NCBI GenBank assembly: GCA_964626735.1
Contig: CAZVIJ010000005.1
Coordinates: forward strand, 1 to 49,774
Direction: 5' to 3'
Origin: CAZVIJ01 sp964626735
Lineage (GTDB): Bacteria > Patescibacteriota > Dojkabacteria > JAOAGR01
Length of the DNA stretch: 49,774 nt
The position numbers were made by a program, and so were the translations under genes. Shown one piece after another: positions 18,495-27,544 of this stretch (positions within the stretch are counted from its first letter, which is position 1; every line of letters begins with the position of its first letter). The notes below the pieces were generated by a model that was given only the letters and a program-made list of their open reading frames with translations, did not search any database and was not told where the DNA came from.

Positions 18495-19118
18495 CTATCG
18501 GCGCAAGTTCGAAAGGAGCGCCTTGATTAGATACACGTTTATCAACACCGGTATGACGGCAATAACGTACATGAAATTCTTCGTGACGAAGCTGACGTAT
18601 CCGACTATGAACAAGATCGAAAGGAACATCCCGAGGTTCTTATTGAAATGATCGAAAATATTGAGGATAAACCGCTTTACGGAATCTACTAACGCGAAAT
18701 CGTATCGCGCGACGATCATCGAGGTGAAATAGAGCGTCAAGAAAATGTACGCAGCGGTTGAAATGGTGAATGCTGCGCGTTTCGTAAGGCTGCCTACGAG
18801 ATATACCATGCCGATCGTCGTGAACAAGTGGATGGTCAGCAGGAACACGAAAGCAAGCGAGAGAATGCGTGCCGGATTCTTCTTGATCAGCTGCTTGTAT
18901 GTCCAGTAAAAGAAAACATAGGAAACGATATACACGATAATAATTTGAATGACATTGACTCTGATGAACGCGCGTATGAAATACCACGTATTCGTATAGT
19001 ACTCGAGCACGACTATGAGCGAATTGAGTATTAAAAACGTCAGCCACAAGGTTAGCGAGTTTTTCGAAGGGCGAAAGTTCTTGAGCTTAGATAAGTTTGT
19101 TTTCAATTTGTTTAACAT
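18495..19118 (-). CDS. Multi-spanning membrane protein, unknown function
   Basis: 207 residues with about six hydrophobic segments (for example LTLWLTFLILNSLIVVLEYY, VIQIIIVYIVSYVFFYW, GMFLSILFIVGYVSFV) and short basic loops. No recognised family and no catalytic motif. Its start lies inside the end of the preceding gene (32-base overlap with 19087-20310), so the two are translationally coupled and probably form one membrane complex. Confidence 0.7.
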   Translation of the reverse strand: MLNKLKTNLSKLKNFRPSKNSLTLWLTFLILNSLIVVLEYYTNTWYFIRAFIRVNVIQIIIVYIVSYVFFYWTYKQLIKKNPARILSLAFVFLLTIHLFTTIGMVYLVGSLTKRAAFTISTAAYIFLTLYFTSMIVARYDFALVDSVKRFILNIFDHFNKNLGMFLSILFIVGYVSFVTKNFMYVIAVIPVLINVYLIKALLSNLRR

Positions 19119-20310
19119 AGTTAGTTGAGAAGAGTAATAACGCGAACACCAAGACGATCAAAAGCTGGATCCAGAAGAATTCGAAGAAGTAGAGGTATCC
19201 CATGAGCTGAGTTAGAACTACCATCGCCAGCAATCCCAGATAGTAAATCGGCTTTGTCCTGAACAAGGTCATGAGAAGCGTGGTACCGAGTATAAGGATG
19301 ACGCCACCGTTGATATCGATATTGAAAAGCTTAAACGCTGCGCATGCGACAACCAGGATCGCAAGCATATAGAGGAATTTCTTGATACTTGCATTTTTCA
19401 CCGTCAACCTATTGAGCGTAAATGCGCCCACCAAGAACAGAGCAAGCAGGCCTAAAAGCTTCAGGTATCCGAACCGAGGCTTGGTGATCTTCGTCTCCGC
19501 GAGCTTGTAGCCTAGATTGAAGGAGTCGGTGTTGAAGAAGGTCTGCACCTGGATGGCTTCGTCGGGGTCGGTGATTTGGTTGATCACCACATGGGTTACG
19601 GCTCCGTTGTCAGGGTTCGTAAGGAACGACGCGCTGTATTCTTTTCCTCCAACGAAAACCTGTAGCGGCGAGAACGACTTGCTGTTGATTAGCTTAAGCT
19701 TGTCAACCGAGGGGATTCCGATCGGCAGTCGAACCTCGTATTTTACGCCGCTTCCTCCTTGCTGCGCCGACTGCTGATCTTGCGCGACGTTAATATCGCT
19801 GATGCCGAAATCGCTACGCTTCAAACCGAGATCGGTTCCCTTCTTGTCGGATCCTGACGAGCCCGAGTCCGCTTGCGAAGTTGAGGGGTCTTGAACGACT
19901 ACCGAGAATTCGGAGTTGTTGGTTGTCATCACCGCGGTATTCTTATCGAAATTCCTTGGAGTAATTACCGTGAAGACTGCCTTACCGCCTACCTTATCGA
20001 GACGAATTTCGTAATTATTGCCGGCGAACGGCTGCACCCTGCGCGCTAACGTCTGTTGATCTTTGGAAACGACGTAATTCCAATCTTTGACCTTATCGAC
20101 ATCTACTACCGATTCGATTTTGTAGAGATACGATTCGCTGATGCCCGGGACAACTGCCTGTATATCCGACATTGAACGGTTTACCAAACTCGGATAGCTT
20201 TGGAATGAGTAGACGGATCCACGATACTGCCTTTGGAAGCTGGGGATCAAGTACAGAATGGAAGTTGCGAGAAGCAAGATTAAAGCAAGTCTTATTAGGT
20301 ATCGTTTCAT
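19087..20310 (-). CDS. Membrane protein with large extracytoplasmic domain and multi-helix C-terminus
   Basis: 407 residues. One N-terminal helix (about 5-24), a soluble domain (about 30-285) with a Ser/Gly/Asp-rich insertion, then four or five helices (about 292-400). Not a family I recognise. The two-part layout, an outer domain then a helical bundle, resembles small envelope export or sensor proteins but gives no function. A TATAAT -10 box at 20319-20324 puts transcription start two bases from the ATG. It leads a pair with the 207-residue membrane protein. Confidence 0.65.
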   Translation of the reverse strand: MKRYLIRLALILLLATSILYLIPSFQRQYRGSVYSFQSYPSLVNRSMSDIQAVVPGISESYLYKIESVVDVDKVKDWNYVVSKDQQTLARRVQPFAGNNYEIRLDKVGGKAVFTVITPRNFDKNTAVMTTNNSEFSVVVQDPSTSQADSGSSGSDKKGTDLGLKRSDFGISDINVAQDQQSAQQGGSGVKYEVRLPIGIPSVDKLKLINSKSFSPLQVFVGGKEYSASFLTNPDNGAVTHVVINQITDPDEAIQVQTFFNTDSFNLGYKLAETKITKPRFGYLKLLGLLALFLVGAFTLNRLTVKNASIKKFLYMLAILVVACAAFKLFNIDINGGVILILGTTLLMTLFRTKPIYYLGLLAMVVLTQLMGYLYFFEFFWIQLLIVLVFALLLFSTNYVKQIENKLI

Positions 20311-20353
20311 TCTTGGTTATTATAAGATAAAAATGCTAAAAGGCAAAAACAGC

Positions 20354-21010
20354 TTAAAACTTGAGCTTTAGCCTCGATTGGACATGTTCGTACACCAACT
20401 TCTTAAGGTACTCTTTGAAAAAACCGGGATCGAAGGTAACAAGCGGTAGATCTATCGTCTCCGGTTTTCGCGATTTGGAGATAACTCTATTTATTTCGGC
20501 AGCGTAATAAAATTGGTTCTCGGAAATCAACTCTCCCGAGTAGTAGCATGTCAGTTCCGTCTCTACGCCTATCAGATAGAGGATATTTTCGAGGAGCGTA
20601 TTGTAGGTTTTAAGCAGGTCGCCTCCGCGCTCCGCCTCGTCCAGGCCGGTCACGACCGACTCATACAGTTCCGGAGCCTCCAAGTCTTTCGCCACGACTC
20701 GCGCGATCGAGAGAATATCCGCATAGAAATTCATACCCTGCATCGTCTTGCTGCAGAACGAGTAAAGATGTTTCTTGATAAGCGTTATCTCGTTCGGGTA
20801 CTGTAAATTCTTTCCCGTCGAGTACGCCACTTCGACGACATGGCCGAGCTGCAGCACCCCGGAAAATCTGCTCTTAATTTTTTTGGCTCCCCGCGCGAAA
20901 AAGCCGAGCATCTTGCCTTCCTCGTTCAGCAAATCGAAAATAATGTCGTTTTCTCCGTATACGGTCTTCCTTAAAATGATCCCCTTGGTTTTTTGCCCGG
21001 ACACGCTCAT
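20354..21010 (-). CDS. recO: DNA repair protein RecO
   Basis: 218 residues. N-terminal OB fold beginning KTKGIILRKTVYGENDIIF, the characteristic RecO opening, then the helical domain. RecO displaces SSB and loads RecA, with RecR, at gaps. The zinc-finger Cys residues of some RecO proteins are reduced here to a single Cys near residue 157. Its ATG overlaps the stop codon of the pgsA-like gene (ATGA at 21007-21010), so translation is coupled. ssb, its usual partner, lies about 4 kb downstream on the same strand. Confidence 0.88.
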   Translation of the reverse strand: MSVSGQKTKGIILRKTVYGENDIIFDLLNEEGKMLGFFARGAKKIKSRFSGVLQLGHVVEVAYSTGKNLQYPNEITLIKKHLYSFCSKTMQGMNFYADILSIARVVAKDLEAPELYESVVTGLDEAERGGDLLKTYNTLLENILYLIGVETELTCYYSGELISENQFYYAAEINRVISKSRKPETIDLPLVTFDPGFFKEYLKKLVYEHVQSRLKLKF

Positions 21011-21723
21011 TTCTTTAGGAGAAAGTAAAGTATGGAAGCGGCAGTGAAGACGAGCGAAATATACAATAGAACGCTGCCGTAAAACGCAAGCTCTTGGGAC
21101 GACCTGCTGTTGGCTATGATGAAAAGCATCAATGCGATCACTTGAAGAAACATCTTAGCCTTTCCCATGATATTGGCCGAAATATCTCTCCCCTTCCTCA
21201 TCAGCGTTCCGCTTATGACGAGGGTCAAGATCTCCAACCCGACGACCATAAGCAGTAGTCCCGAACGGTTGAATTTAGGCAGCAGAAGCGTAGCCGTAAA
21301 AAAGAAAAGCAGCTTATCGGCGATCGGGTCGAGCACCTTGCCGAGGTCCGAAATCTGATTTCTTGTCCGGGCCATAGCCCCATCGATCATGTCGGTCGCG
21401 GCAAAGAAAAAAAAAACACCGAGCGGTATCGCGAAATATTAGATGTATGATATAAGAAACGCCGCGAATGGAGTCATGATAATCCTGAAGAACGAGACGT
21501 GGAGTGGCTTAATAACGTCCGGTATCGCCTTGAGCACGGTTTTGTCGAGGATTATATCTTGAGGATGAAGATGTGCTGTTTCCTGGTGTTCGATGTCGGC
21601 AACTTTCCGCTTCGATAGTACGCGCCATCCAGCGGCCGCACCTCCGAGAATTCCGGCGGCGACGGCAAAAATTGTTAGTTTCTTTTTCGTTTTCTTCTCC
21701 ACGTACTTGAATTTATTATACAC
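21007..21723 (-). pseudogene. pgsA: CDP-alcohol phosphatidyltransferase (PgsA-like) interrupted by an in-frame TAA
   Basis: One continuous reading frame of 238 codons broken only by TAA at 21439-21441 (codon 95). Downstream of it the family motif D-x2-DG-x2-AR-x8-G-x3-D-x3-D is intact (D111, D114, G115, A118, R119, G128, D132, D136). Upstream is the typical first-helix region IPDVIKPLHVSFFRIIMTPF, preceded by an extra N-terminal helix. PgsA makes phosphatidylglycerol phosphate from CDP-diacylglycerol. No ATG, GTG or TTG after the stop keeps D111, so neither half should be active alone. It could be a recent lesion, a sequencing error or read-through. Known PgsA proteins are about 180-200 residues. 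Confidence 0.75.
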
Positions 21724-21770
21724 AACGGATTTTCCATTTGTAACTTGTACACTTTTGCTACAATACAGCT

Positions 21771-24692
21771 ATGGCCATTTTTAACATCAGCGATTCCTAT
21801 ACTCTCAAAGAGAAGCGAGAGATCCCCGAGATGCGGACTATCGCGCTGCTCTACGTGCACAAAAGAACGAAGGCTGAAGTACTTATCCTGGAAAACGACG
21901 ACGAAAACAAGACGTTCGGTATCATGTTCAAGACGCTTCCTTACAATTCGACAGGCGTCGCCCATATTATCGAGCATTCTGTATTGTGCGGATCCCAAAA
22001 GTATCCGGTAAAAGATCCCCTCGTCGAGCTGGTGAAGACTTCCGTTCAGACATTCATCAATGCCCTTACATCAGCCGATAAAACGTATTACCCCGTTGCG
22101 AGCCAGAACGAACAGGATCTGTATAACCTCGTGGACGTCTACCTCGATTCGGTCTTCCAGCCGCTGCTGACCGAATCGACTTTCAAACAAGAAGCGTGGC
22201 ACCTCGAGCTGGATACTCCCGAAGCCGAACTGAAATACAAGGGGGTCGTCTTCAACGAAATGAAAGGCGCATACTCGAATACCGACCGTACGACGCTCGT
22301 CAAGACGTTCAACTCCATCTTCCCCGACAATGTCTACGGGTTCGATTACGGCGGCGACCCGGAAGAGATTCCCCAGCTTACCTATGACGAGTTCAAGAAG
22401 TTTTACGAAACGTATTACCATCCGTCGAACGCGAAAATTTACTTCTACGGAAACGGCGATACGGCACGGCATCTCGAAAAAGTGGATTCCTACCTCGCGA
22501 AATACGACGAGAAACACATCGACACGTCGATACCCGATCAGCAGCCGTTTGCTTCGCCTCGCGAATATCAATATACCTACCCGGTTACCGACGATACCGC
22601 GAACAAGCATATCAGCGTTGTCGGTTGGGGACTGCAGGAATACGAATCGTTCGCGGATATCTACGGCCTCGATATCTTGGAGTACATCCTCATAGGCTCG
22701 GAAGCATCACCGCTGAAGAAGGCGCTGCTGGAATCGGGACTTGGCGATGACATTACCGGCGTCGGCTTCTACCCATACCTTAAGCAGCATGTTTTCTCCG
22801 TAGGATTGAAAGGCGCCCAACAAGGCAGCCACCAGAAAATAATCGATCTCATCCTAGAAACGCTCAACGAACTCTCGAAAGGGCTTGATCATGACCTCAT
22901 CGAATCTGCAATCAATAAAGCAGAGTTCTTCTACCGGGAAGGCGACAGCGGGTCCTATCCCAAAGGCATATTCACCATGCAGCGCGCCTTCATCAACTGG
23001 AATCACGGAAAAAACCCAATCGACGTCCTCGAGTTCGATCGGGCTATCAAGAGAATCAGAGCCAAGGTCGATCAAGGCGAACAGTACTTCGAATCTCTTA
23101 TACAGAGGCATATGATTAATAATTCTTTCCGCGCCGATATCCATTTGCAGCCCGACACGACCATTATCGAGAAAAAATCCAATTCTGAAAAAGCTAAACT
23201 GCAAGCGATGCTCGAAAAACTGAACGAGTCCGATAAGCAGGCGCTTGTTGAAGAGACCGTCCAGTTGAAGCAGGAACAGGAAGTGAAGGAGCCCGAGGAG
23301 AATAGGAAAAAAATGCCTAAGCTCCATCTTTCCGATATCAACCGCAGCGCCCGCAAGATTCCTTCGCTCGTCGTACGCGAAAAGGAAAATCTCGTGATAC
23401 TCTCTCACGATCTTGAAACGAACGGTATCGCATACGTCAACTTCGGGTTTTCTCTCGAGAATTTCCCCGAGCGGTTACTTCCCTACCTTCCCGTCATCGT
23501 GGGCAACCTTTTCAAGTTGGGTACCAAGTCAAAAACATACGAAGCTCTCGCGCTCGAGATCGATCGCTATACGGGAGGGCTAACAAGCTCGCTGTACGCG
23601 AATAACGCCTATTTCAACAGAGATACCTTGATTTTCAAGGTCTTCGTCGACGGCAAAGTGTTGTTTGAGAATATCGGTAGATTGCTCTCGCTCGTCAAGG
23701 AAGTCGTGCACGATATCGATTTCGATCAGAAACAACGCCTCTCGCAGCTATTGAAAGAAGAAAAGGCGCAACTCGAATCGGAAATACTGAGCTCAGGCGC
23801 ATCGTACGCGATGACCCGATCATGCGCCTACTTCAGCGATGCCGCGAAAATTGGCGAAATCACCGAGGGGATCGAGCATTACTTGTTCATTAAGGAACTA
23901 ATCGAGACGATCGACTCCGATTGGGATTCGGTGCTAGATGCGTTGCGCGAGACGTATACAACGATGTTTTCAGGGCAACAAGTGCTCGTGAATCTCACGT
24001 GTCCCCAAGACAACAACGAGCAATTCATCACCGCGTTCGATCAAATCTTCGAAATCCCGAAGAGCAACACCTTGCACGGCCAACTCAAAAATATCTCACT
24101 CGACTTTTCGAACGAGGCGTTCGTAATCCCCAATTCGGTCAACGAGATGTCCCAAACGTTCCAGATGACGAAATCTTCTTCGGAGTTGCCCGGATGCTAT
24201 ACGCTCGTTATGAAACAGCTGTACACCGACTATCTTTGGACAAACGTTCGAGTCCTCGGGGGAGCGTACGGTGGAAGCGGCAGCTATGGAATCTATTCCG
24301 GTTTGATGAGTTTCGCATCGTGGCGAGATCCGAACATAGCCAAGACCTTCGCGACCTTTAACGGCGCAGCCGATTACCTCAAGAATATTGAGATTGACGC
24401 TGATGAGCTCGAGGGAGTCATAATCGGCGCAACAGGCTCTCTCGACAAGTACTTGAGCCCCAGCCAAAAAGGCTGGCTTTCCCTCGAATGGTATATGACC
24501 GGGCTGAGCGACGAAGAGCGTCAGCGCTTGCGCGACGAGCTGCTCCGCACAACTGTCGAGGACATTCGCAACTTCGGGAACCTGCTCGCACCCAAGAGCC
24601 CCCGGATACAAACAATCGTCGGTAACAAAGAAGCCATCGAGATTGCAAACAGGGAATCACAAAATAAATACAAAATTATAAACTTACTCTAA
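21771..24692 (+). CDS. M16C zinc metalloprotease (presequence protease/PreP-like)
   Basis: 973 residues, normal for PreP/insulinase M16C peptidases. The inverted zinc motif HIIEH is at 65-69 and the third ligand Glu at about 163 (NEMKGAYS). LCGSQKYPVKDP is typical of the PreP branch. A charged helical hinge (about 470-520) separates the two halves of the clam shell. It degrades peptides of a few dozen residues inside a closed chamber. No signal peptide, so cytoplasmic. A TACAAT -10 box at 21759-21764 puts transcription start on the ATG. It forms a TAATG overlap with the next peptidase gene. Confidence 0.95.
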   Translation: MAIFNISDSYTLKEKREIPEMRTIALLYVHKRTKAEVLILENDDENKTFGIMFKTLPYNSTGVAHIIEHSVLCGSQKYPVKDPLVELVKTSVQTFINALTSADKTYYPVASQNEQDLYNLVDVYLDSVFQPLLTESTFKQEAWHLELDTPEAELKYKGVVFNEMKGAYSNTDRTTLVKTFNSIFPDNVYGFDYGGDPEEIPQLTYDEFKKFYETYYHPSNAKIYFYGNGDTARHLEKVDSYLAKYDEKHIDTSIPDQQPFASPREYQYTYPVTDDTANKHISVVGWGLQEYESFADIYGLDILEYILIGSEASPLKKALLESGLGDDITGVGFYPYLKQHVFSVGLKGAQQGSHQKIIDLILETLNELSKGLDHDLIESAINKAEFFYREGDSGSYPKGIFTMQRAFINWNHGKNPIDVLEFDRAIKRIRAKVDQGEQYFESLIQRHMINNSFRADIHLQPDTTIIEKKSNSEKAKLQAMLEKLNESDKQALVEETVQLKQEQEVKEPEENRKKMPKLHLSDINRSARKIPSLVVREKENLVILSHDLETNGIAYVNFGFSLENFPERLLPYLPVIVGNLFKLGTKSKTYEALALEIDRYTGGLTSSLYANNAYFNRDTLIFKVFVDGKVLFENIGRLLSLVKEVVHDIDFDQKQRLSQLLKEEKAQLESEILSSGASYAMTRSCAYFSDAAKIGEITEGIEHYLFIKELIETIDSDWDSVLDALRETYTTMFSGQQVLVNLTCPQDNNEQFITAFDQIFEIPKSNTLHGQLKNISLDFSNEAFVIPNSVNEMSQTFQMTKSSSELPGCYTLVMKQLYTDYLWTNVRVLGGAYGGSGSYGIYSGLMSFASWRDPNIAKTFATFNGAADYLKNIEIDADELEGVIIGATGSLDKYLSPSQKGWLSLEWYMTGLSDEERQRLRDELLRTTVEDIRNFGNLLAPKSPRIQTIVGNKEAIEIANRESQNKYKIINLL

Positions 24693-26500
24693 TGACTAAA
24701 CCTACAATCAAATACACCGAGTGGAATTTCTCGCTCATGTTCGATGGCGATAACGACCCCAAGCTTGAAGAATCGCAAAAGGAGGCGACACGCCAAGTCG
24801 ATAGCTTTGCGGAGAAATGGAACGAGAGAACCGATTACCTGGAAGATCCCGAGGCGCTGCTCGAGGCCCTGAACGATTACGAGCTGCTTATGAGAAACTA
24901 CGGCCCAGGCGGACACGCGCACTTCTATTTCATGTTGCGGGTGGAACAAGACCAAACCGACTCAGACATAAAGGCGAAGTTCAATAAGGCCGATTCGCTT
25001 GCACGTGATAACGCGAATAAATTGCAATTCTTCACCGTGAGGCTCTCGAAAGTCGACGAAGATCGTCAAGCGCAGTTCCTTTCGGATAAACGCCTTTCCG
25101 ACTATCGCCATTATTTGGAAACGCTCTTTGAGCGCGCCCAGTACCTGTTGAGCGAAAGCGAGGAAAAAATCCTGATGCTCAAAGCCCAGCCGGCGTACGA
25201 AAATTGGGAACGCATGACGCAGACGTTCTTGTCGCGAGAGGAGCGGGAAATTCTCGACGAAAGCGGATCTAAGAAATTGAAGTCTTTTTCTGAAATAATG
25301 GGCTTGCTCAATTCAAAGAATAAAGAAGTCCGGGACGGGGCCGCAGATGCCCTCAACGATATTCTCGTGAAAATAAGGGACATAGCCGTTGAGGAGATCA
25401 ACTCCCTGCTACTCGACAAGAAGATCGACGATACGCTTCGCGGGCAGGATCGCCCCGAACTTTCCCGCCTGCTCGACGACGATATCAAGCCTGAGGTTCT
25501 CGATACGCTACTTGATACCGTCACCAAACGGTTCAGCATCGCCCAGGACTACTACGCCCTCAAGGCACGACTCATGGGCGTCGAAAAGCTCGGATACCAT
25601 GAACGGAATGTACCGTACGGAACGGTGGAGGAGAAGTATACCTTCGAGCAGGCGTACGATTTGACCCATCGAGTATTTTCTCAGCTTGACCCTAAGTTCG
25701 TCTCGATACTCGAAGACTACTTGGAGAACGGCAAAATCGATATCTATCCCCGCAAAGGAAAGCGAGGCGGTGCATTCGCGGTTCTTAACCTATTGTCCGA
25801 ACCGGGATACGTTATGCTCAACCATAACGATACCCTAAACGATACCCTCACGCTTGCACACGAAATGGGACATGCGATTCACCACGAGTTGATTCGAGAG
25901 AACCAAAATTCGCTAAACGCCATAATCGGTTTCGCAGTAGCAGAAGTAGCCAGCAACTTCATGGAAGACTTTCTCCTCGATGAGATTTTGAAATCGGCCG
26001 ATGATGAGGCGAGACTTTCGATCATGATGTCAAAGTTAAATGATGATGTCTCTTCCATCATACGCCAATTGGCTTGCATCAAGTTCGAGCAGGAGCTCCA
26101 CGCTTCATTCAGGGATAAAGGCTATCTGTCCGGTGATGAGATCGGCGAGATATTCCAAAAGCACATGAAGAGCTATATGGGACCAGCGGTCGATTACCCG
26201 GAAGGTTCGAAGAATTGGTGGGTTTATTGGGGACATATCAGGAGATACTTCTACAACTACTCGTATTCGTTCAGCCTTATGGTTTCAAAATCGCTTCAGT
26301 CATCGGTACGGAAAAATCCCGAATTTATCGAGAACGTCAAGGAAATATTTAAAGCCGGAAGTTCGCTTGCTCCAATCGAGATGTTCGCGAACGTCGGTAT
26401 CGATATCGAAGACGGTTCGTTCTGGGATAAGGCTCTCGACGAGGTTGAGAGTTTATTGAAGGAGACTGAAGCTCTCGCCAAGAAATTGGGCAAGATTTAG
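24692..26500 (+). CDS. pepF: Oligoendopeptidase F-type M3 metallopeptidase
   Basis: 602 residues, normal for PepF. The zinc motif HEMGH is at 390-394, followed by the M3 helix with AIHHELIRENQ and the second zinc Glu in EVASNFMEDF. It cleaves oligopeptides in the cytoplasm. Its ATG overlaps the stop of the M16C protease by one base (TAATG), so the two are coupled and could act in series: M16C on longer peptides and PepF on its products. This suits an organism that scavenges amino acids from peptides. Confidence 0.95.
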   Translation: MTKPTIKYTEWNFSLMFDGDNDPKLEESQKEATRQVDSFAEKWNERTDYLEDPEALLEALNDYELLMRNYGPGGHAHFYFMLRVEQDQTDSDIKAKFNKADSLARDNANKLQFFTVRLSKVDEDRQAQFLSDKRLSDYRHYLETLFERAQYLLSESEEKILMLKAQPAYENWERMTQTFLSREEREILDESGSKKLKSFSEIMGLLNSKNKEVRDGAADALNDILVKIRDIAVEEINSLLLDKKIDDTLRGQDRPELSRLLDDDIKPEVLDTLLDTVTKRFSIAQDYYALKARLMGVEKLGYHERNVPYGTVEEKYTFEQAYDLTHRVFSQLDPKFVSILEDYLENGKIDIYPRKGKRGGAFAVLNLLSEPGYVMLNHNDTLNDTLTLAHEMGHAIHHELIRENQNSLNAIIGFAVAEVASNFMEDFLLDEILKSADDEARLSIMMSKLNDDVSSIIRQLACIKFEQELHASFRDKGYLSGDEIGEIFQKHMKSYMGPAVDYPEGSKNWWVYWGHIRRYFYNYSYSFSLMVSKSLQSSVRKNPEFIENVKEIFKAGSSLAPIEMFANVGIDIEDGSFWDKALDEVESLLKETEALAKKLGKI

Positions 26501-26525
26501 TCGAAGTCGTGTATAATCAACCACG

Positions 26526-26996
26526 ATGGCTGCCGGAACTGGTTCTACAAATTCGATCCACATCTCCTACGGGAGATTCGGTGATCTTATGCTGAACGAT
26601 CGTGATGGATCCGATCCCGTATTTCAAATCTCCATTACAGGAATACCCAGGATGGTAGTAGCCCGTCCTATTCATGAGCTAGAATTGCAACGCAAGTATC
26701 CACATGCGCCGCTTCTCGGTCCCGATTACGCCATTCAAGCGTTGATGCCCTATTTGAATCGTTATTCAAACATCCCGGGGTTCTACACGACAGGTGACTG
26801 TTCAACAGCCTCAAACTTCGTTACCGCAATTATGAATGATCCCCGCGTGCTTAGCGTTAATGGCGATCCATCAAAGCAAGTACGCGTCATAAACGATGGC
26901 AATGTCGATTTGAGAATCGAGGAGCGTATCGCGGAATCGGCCCGATGGGCTACCGATATGGTACAGCAAACGATATACTACATCAGCCATCAATGA
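26526..26996 (+). CDS. Small cytoplasmic protein of unknown function
   Basis: 156 residues, no family recognised. It has mixed alpha/beta character, with a DYAIQALMPYL helix, a GFYTTGDCSTASNF loop with its only Cys, and a C-terminal helix. No signal peptide or membrane segment. A TATAAT -10 box at 26512-26517 lies 8 bases before the ATG. Its stop overlaps the ruvX start (ATGA), so it is cotranscribed and coupled with ruvX, which may hint at a role in DNA metabolism. Confidence 0.6.
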   Translation: MAAGTGSTNSIHISYGRFGDLMLNDRDGSDPVFQISITGIPRMVVARPIHELELQRKYPHAPLLGPDYAIQALMPYLNRYSNIPGFYTTGDCSTASNFVTAIMNDPRVLSVNGDPSKQVRVINDGNVDLRIEERIAESARWATDMVQQTIYYISHQ

Positions 26997-27544
26997 TCTT
27001 AGCGCTCGATTACGGTGAAAAAAGAATAGGAGTTGCTATTTCCGACGAGTCGGAAACGTTTGCCAAGCCGCTCGACTTGATACCGAACAAATCCGAGGTG
27101 AAGAAAATATTTGCGAAAGATTTCCCCAAAGGAACTTCACAGCAGGAAATAACAGATGCGAGAAGAGCCGCGAAGCGCGAAAGCAAAGTTGAATTCAGGA
27201 AAGTCTGTAATAGGCTGCTGTACCTAATCAATTGCTACTACCCCGATACGATCGTTTTCGGTATGCCGACGGTGGTCGATCAAGATAGCGGTGAAATTAA
27301 GCATGGCGCTCAAGCGCTTAAGGTTCAGCAATTTATAAAGAAGTTCGAAACTTTCTTGAAACAGAATAAAATCGTCTGCGCGATCGAAACGTTCGATGAG
27401 TCGCTAACCAGCCGTATTGCAGAACAGCAGTTGAGGGAGATGGGGCACGGTTCCAAATCGATCAAGGAATTAATCGATAGCCAAAGTGCAAAAATTATAC
27501 TTGAAGATTTCTTGGCTCACCGGAAATCACAGCCTGTCCAGTAG
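26993..27544 (+). CDS. ruvX: YqgF/RuvX-family putative pre-16S rRNA nuclease or Holliday-junction resolvase
   Basis: 183 residues from the ATG at 26993. It opens MILALDYGEKRIGVAISDE, the RNase H-like signature with the first catalytic Asp, followed by DTIVFGMP and DESLTSRIAEQ. In E. coli, YqgF matures the 16S rRNA 5' end. It is about 40 residues longer than usual because of a charged insertion at about 35-75. An upstream in-frame ATG at 26945 lies inside the previous gene and is rejected. The 3' end overlaps the convergent antiporter gene by 18 bases. Confidence 0.9.
   Translation: MILALDYGEKRIGVAISDESETFAKPLDLIPNKSEVKKIFAKDFPKGTSQQEITDARRAAKRESKVEFRKVCNRLLYLINCYYPDTIVFGMPTVVDQDSGEIKHGAQALKVQQFIKKFETFLKQNKIVCAIETFDESLTSRIAEQQLREMGHGSKSIKELIDSQSAKIILEDFLAHRKSQPVQ

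Noticed and set aside
21407..21416. Suspected frameshift at a run of ten A in pgsA
   Set aside because: Reading through the full run keeps the upstream and downstream parts in one frame, so only the TAA interrupts the gene.
22071..22610. 179-codon minus-strand ORF
   Set aside because: Antisense shadow of the M16C protease gene.
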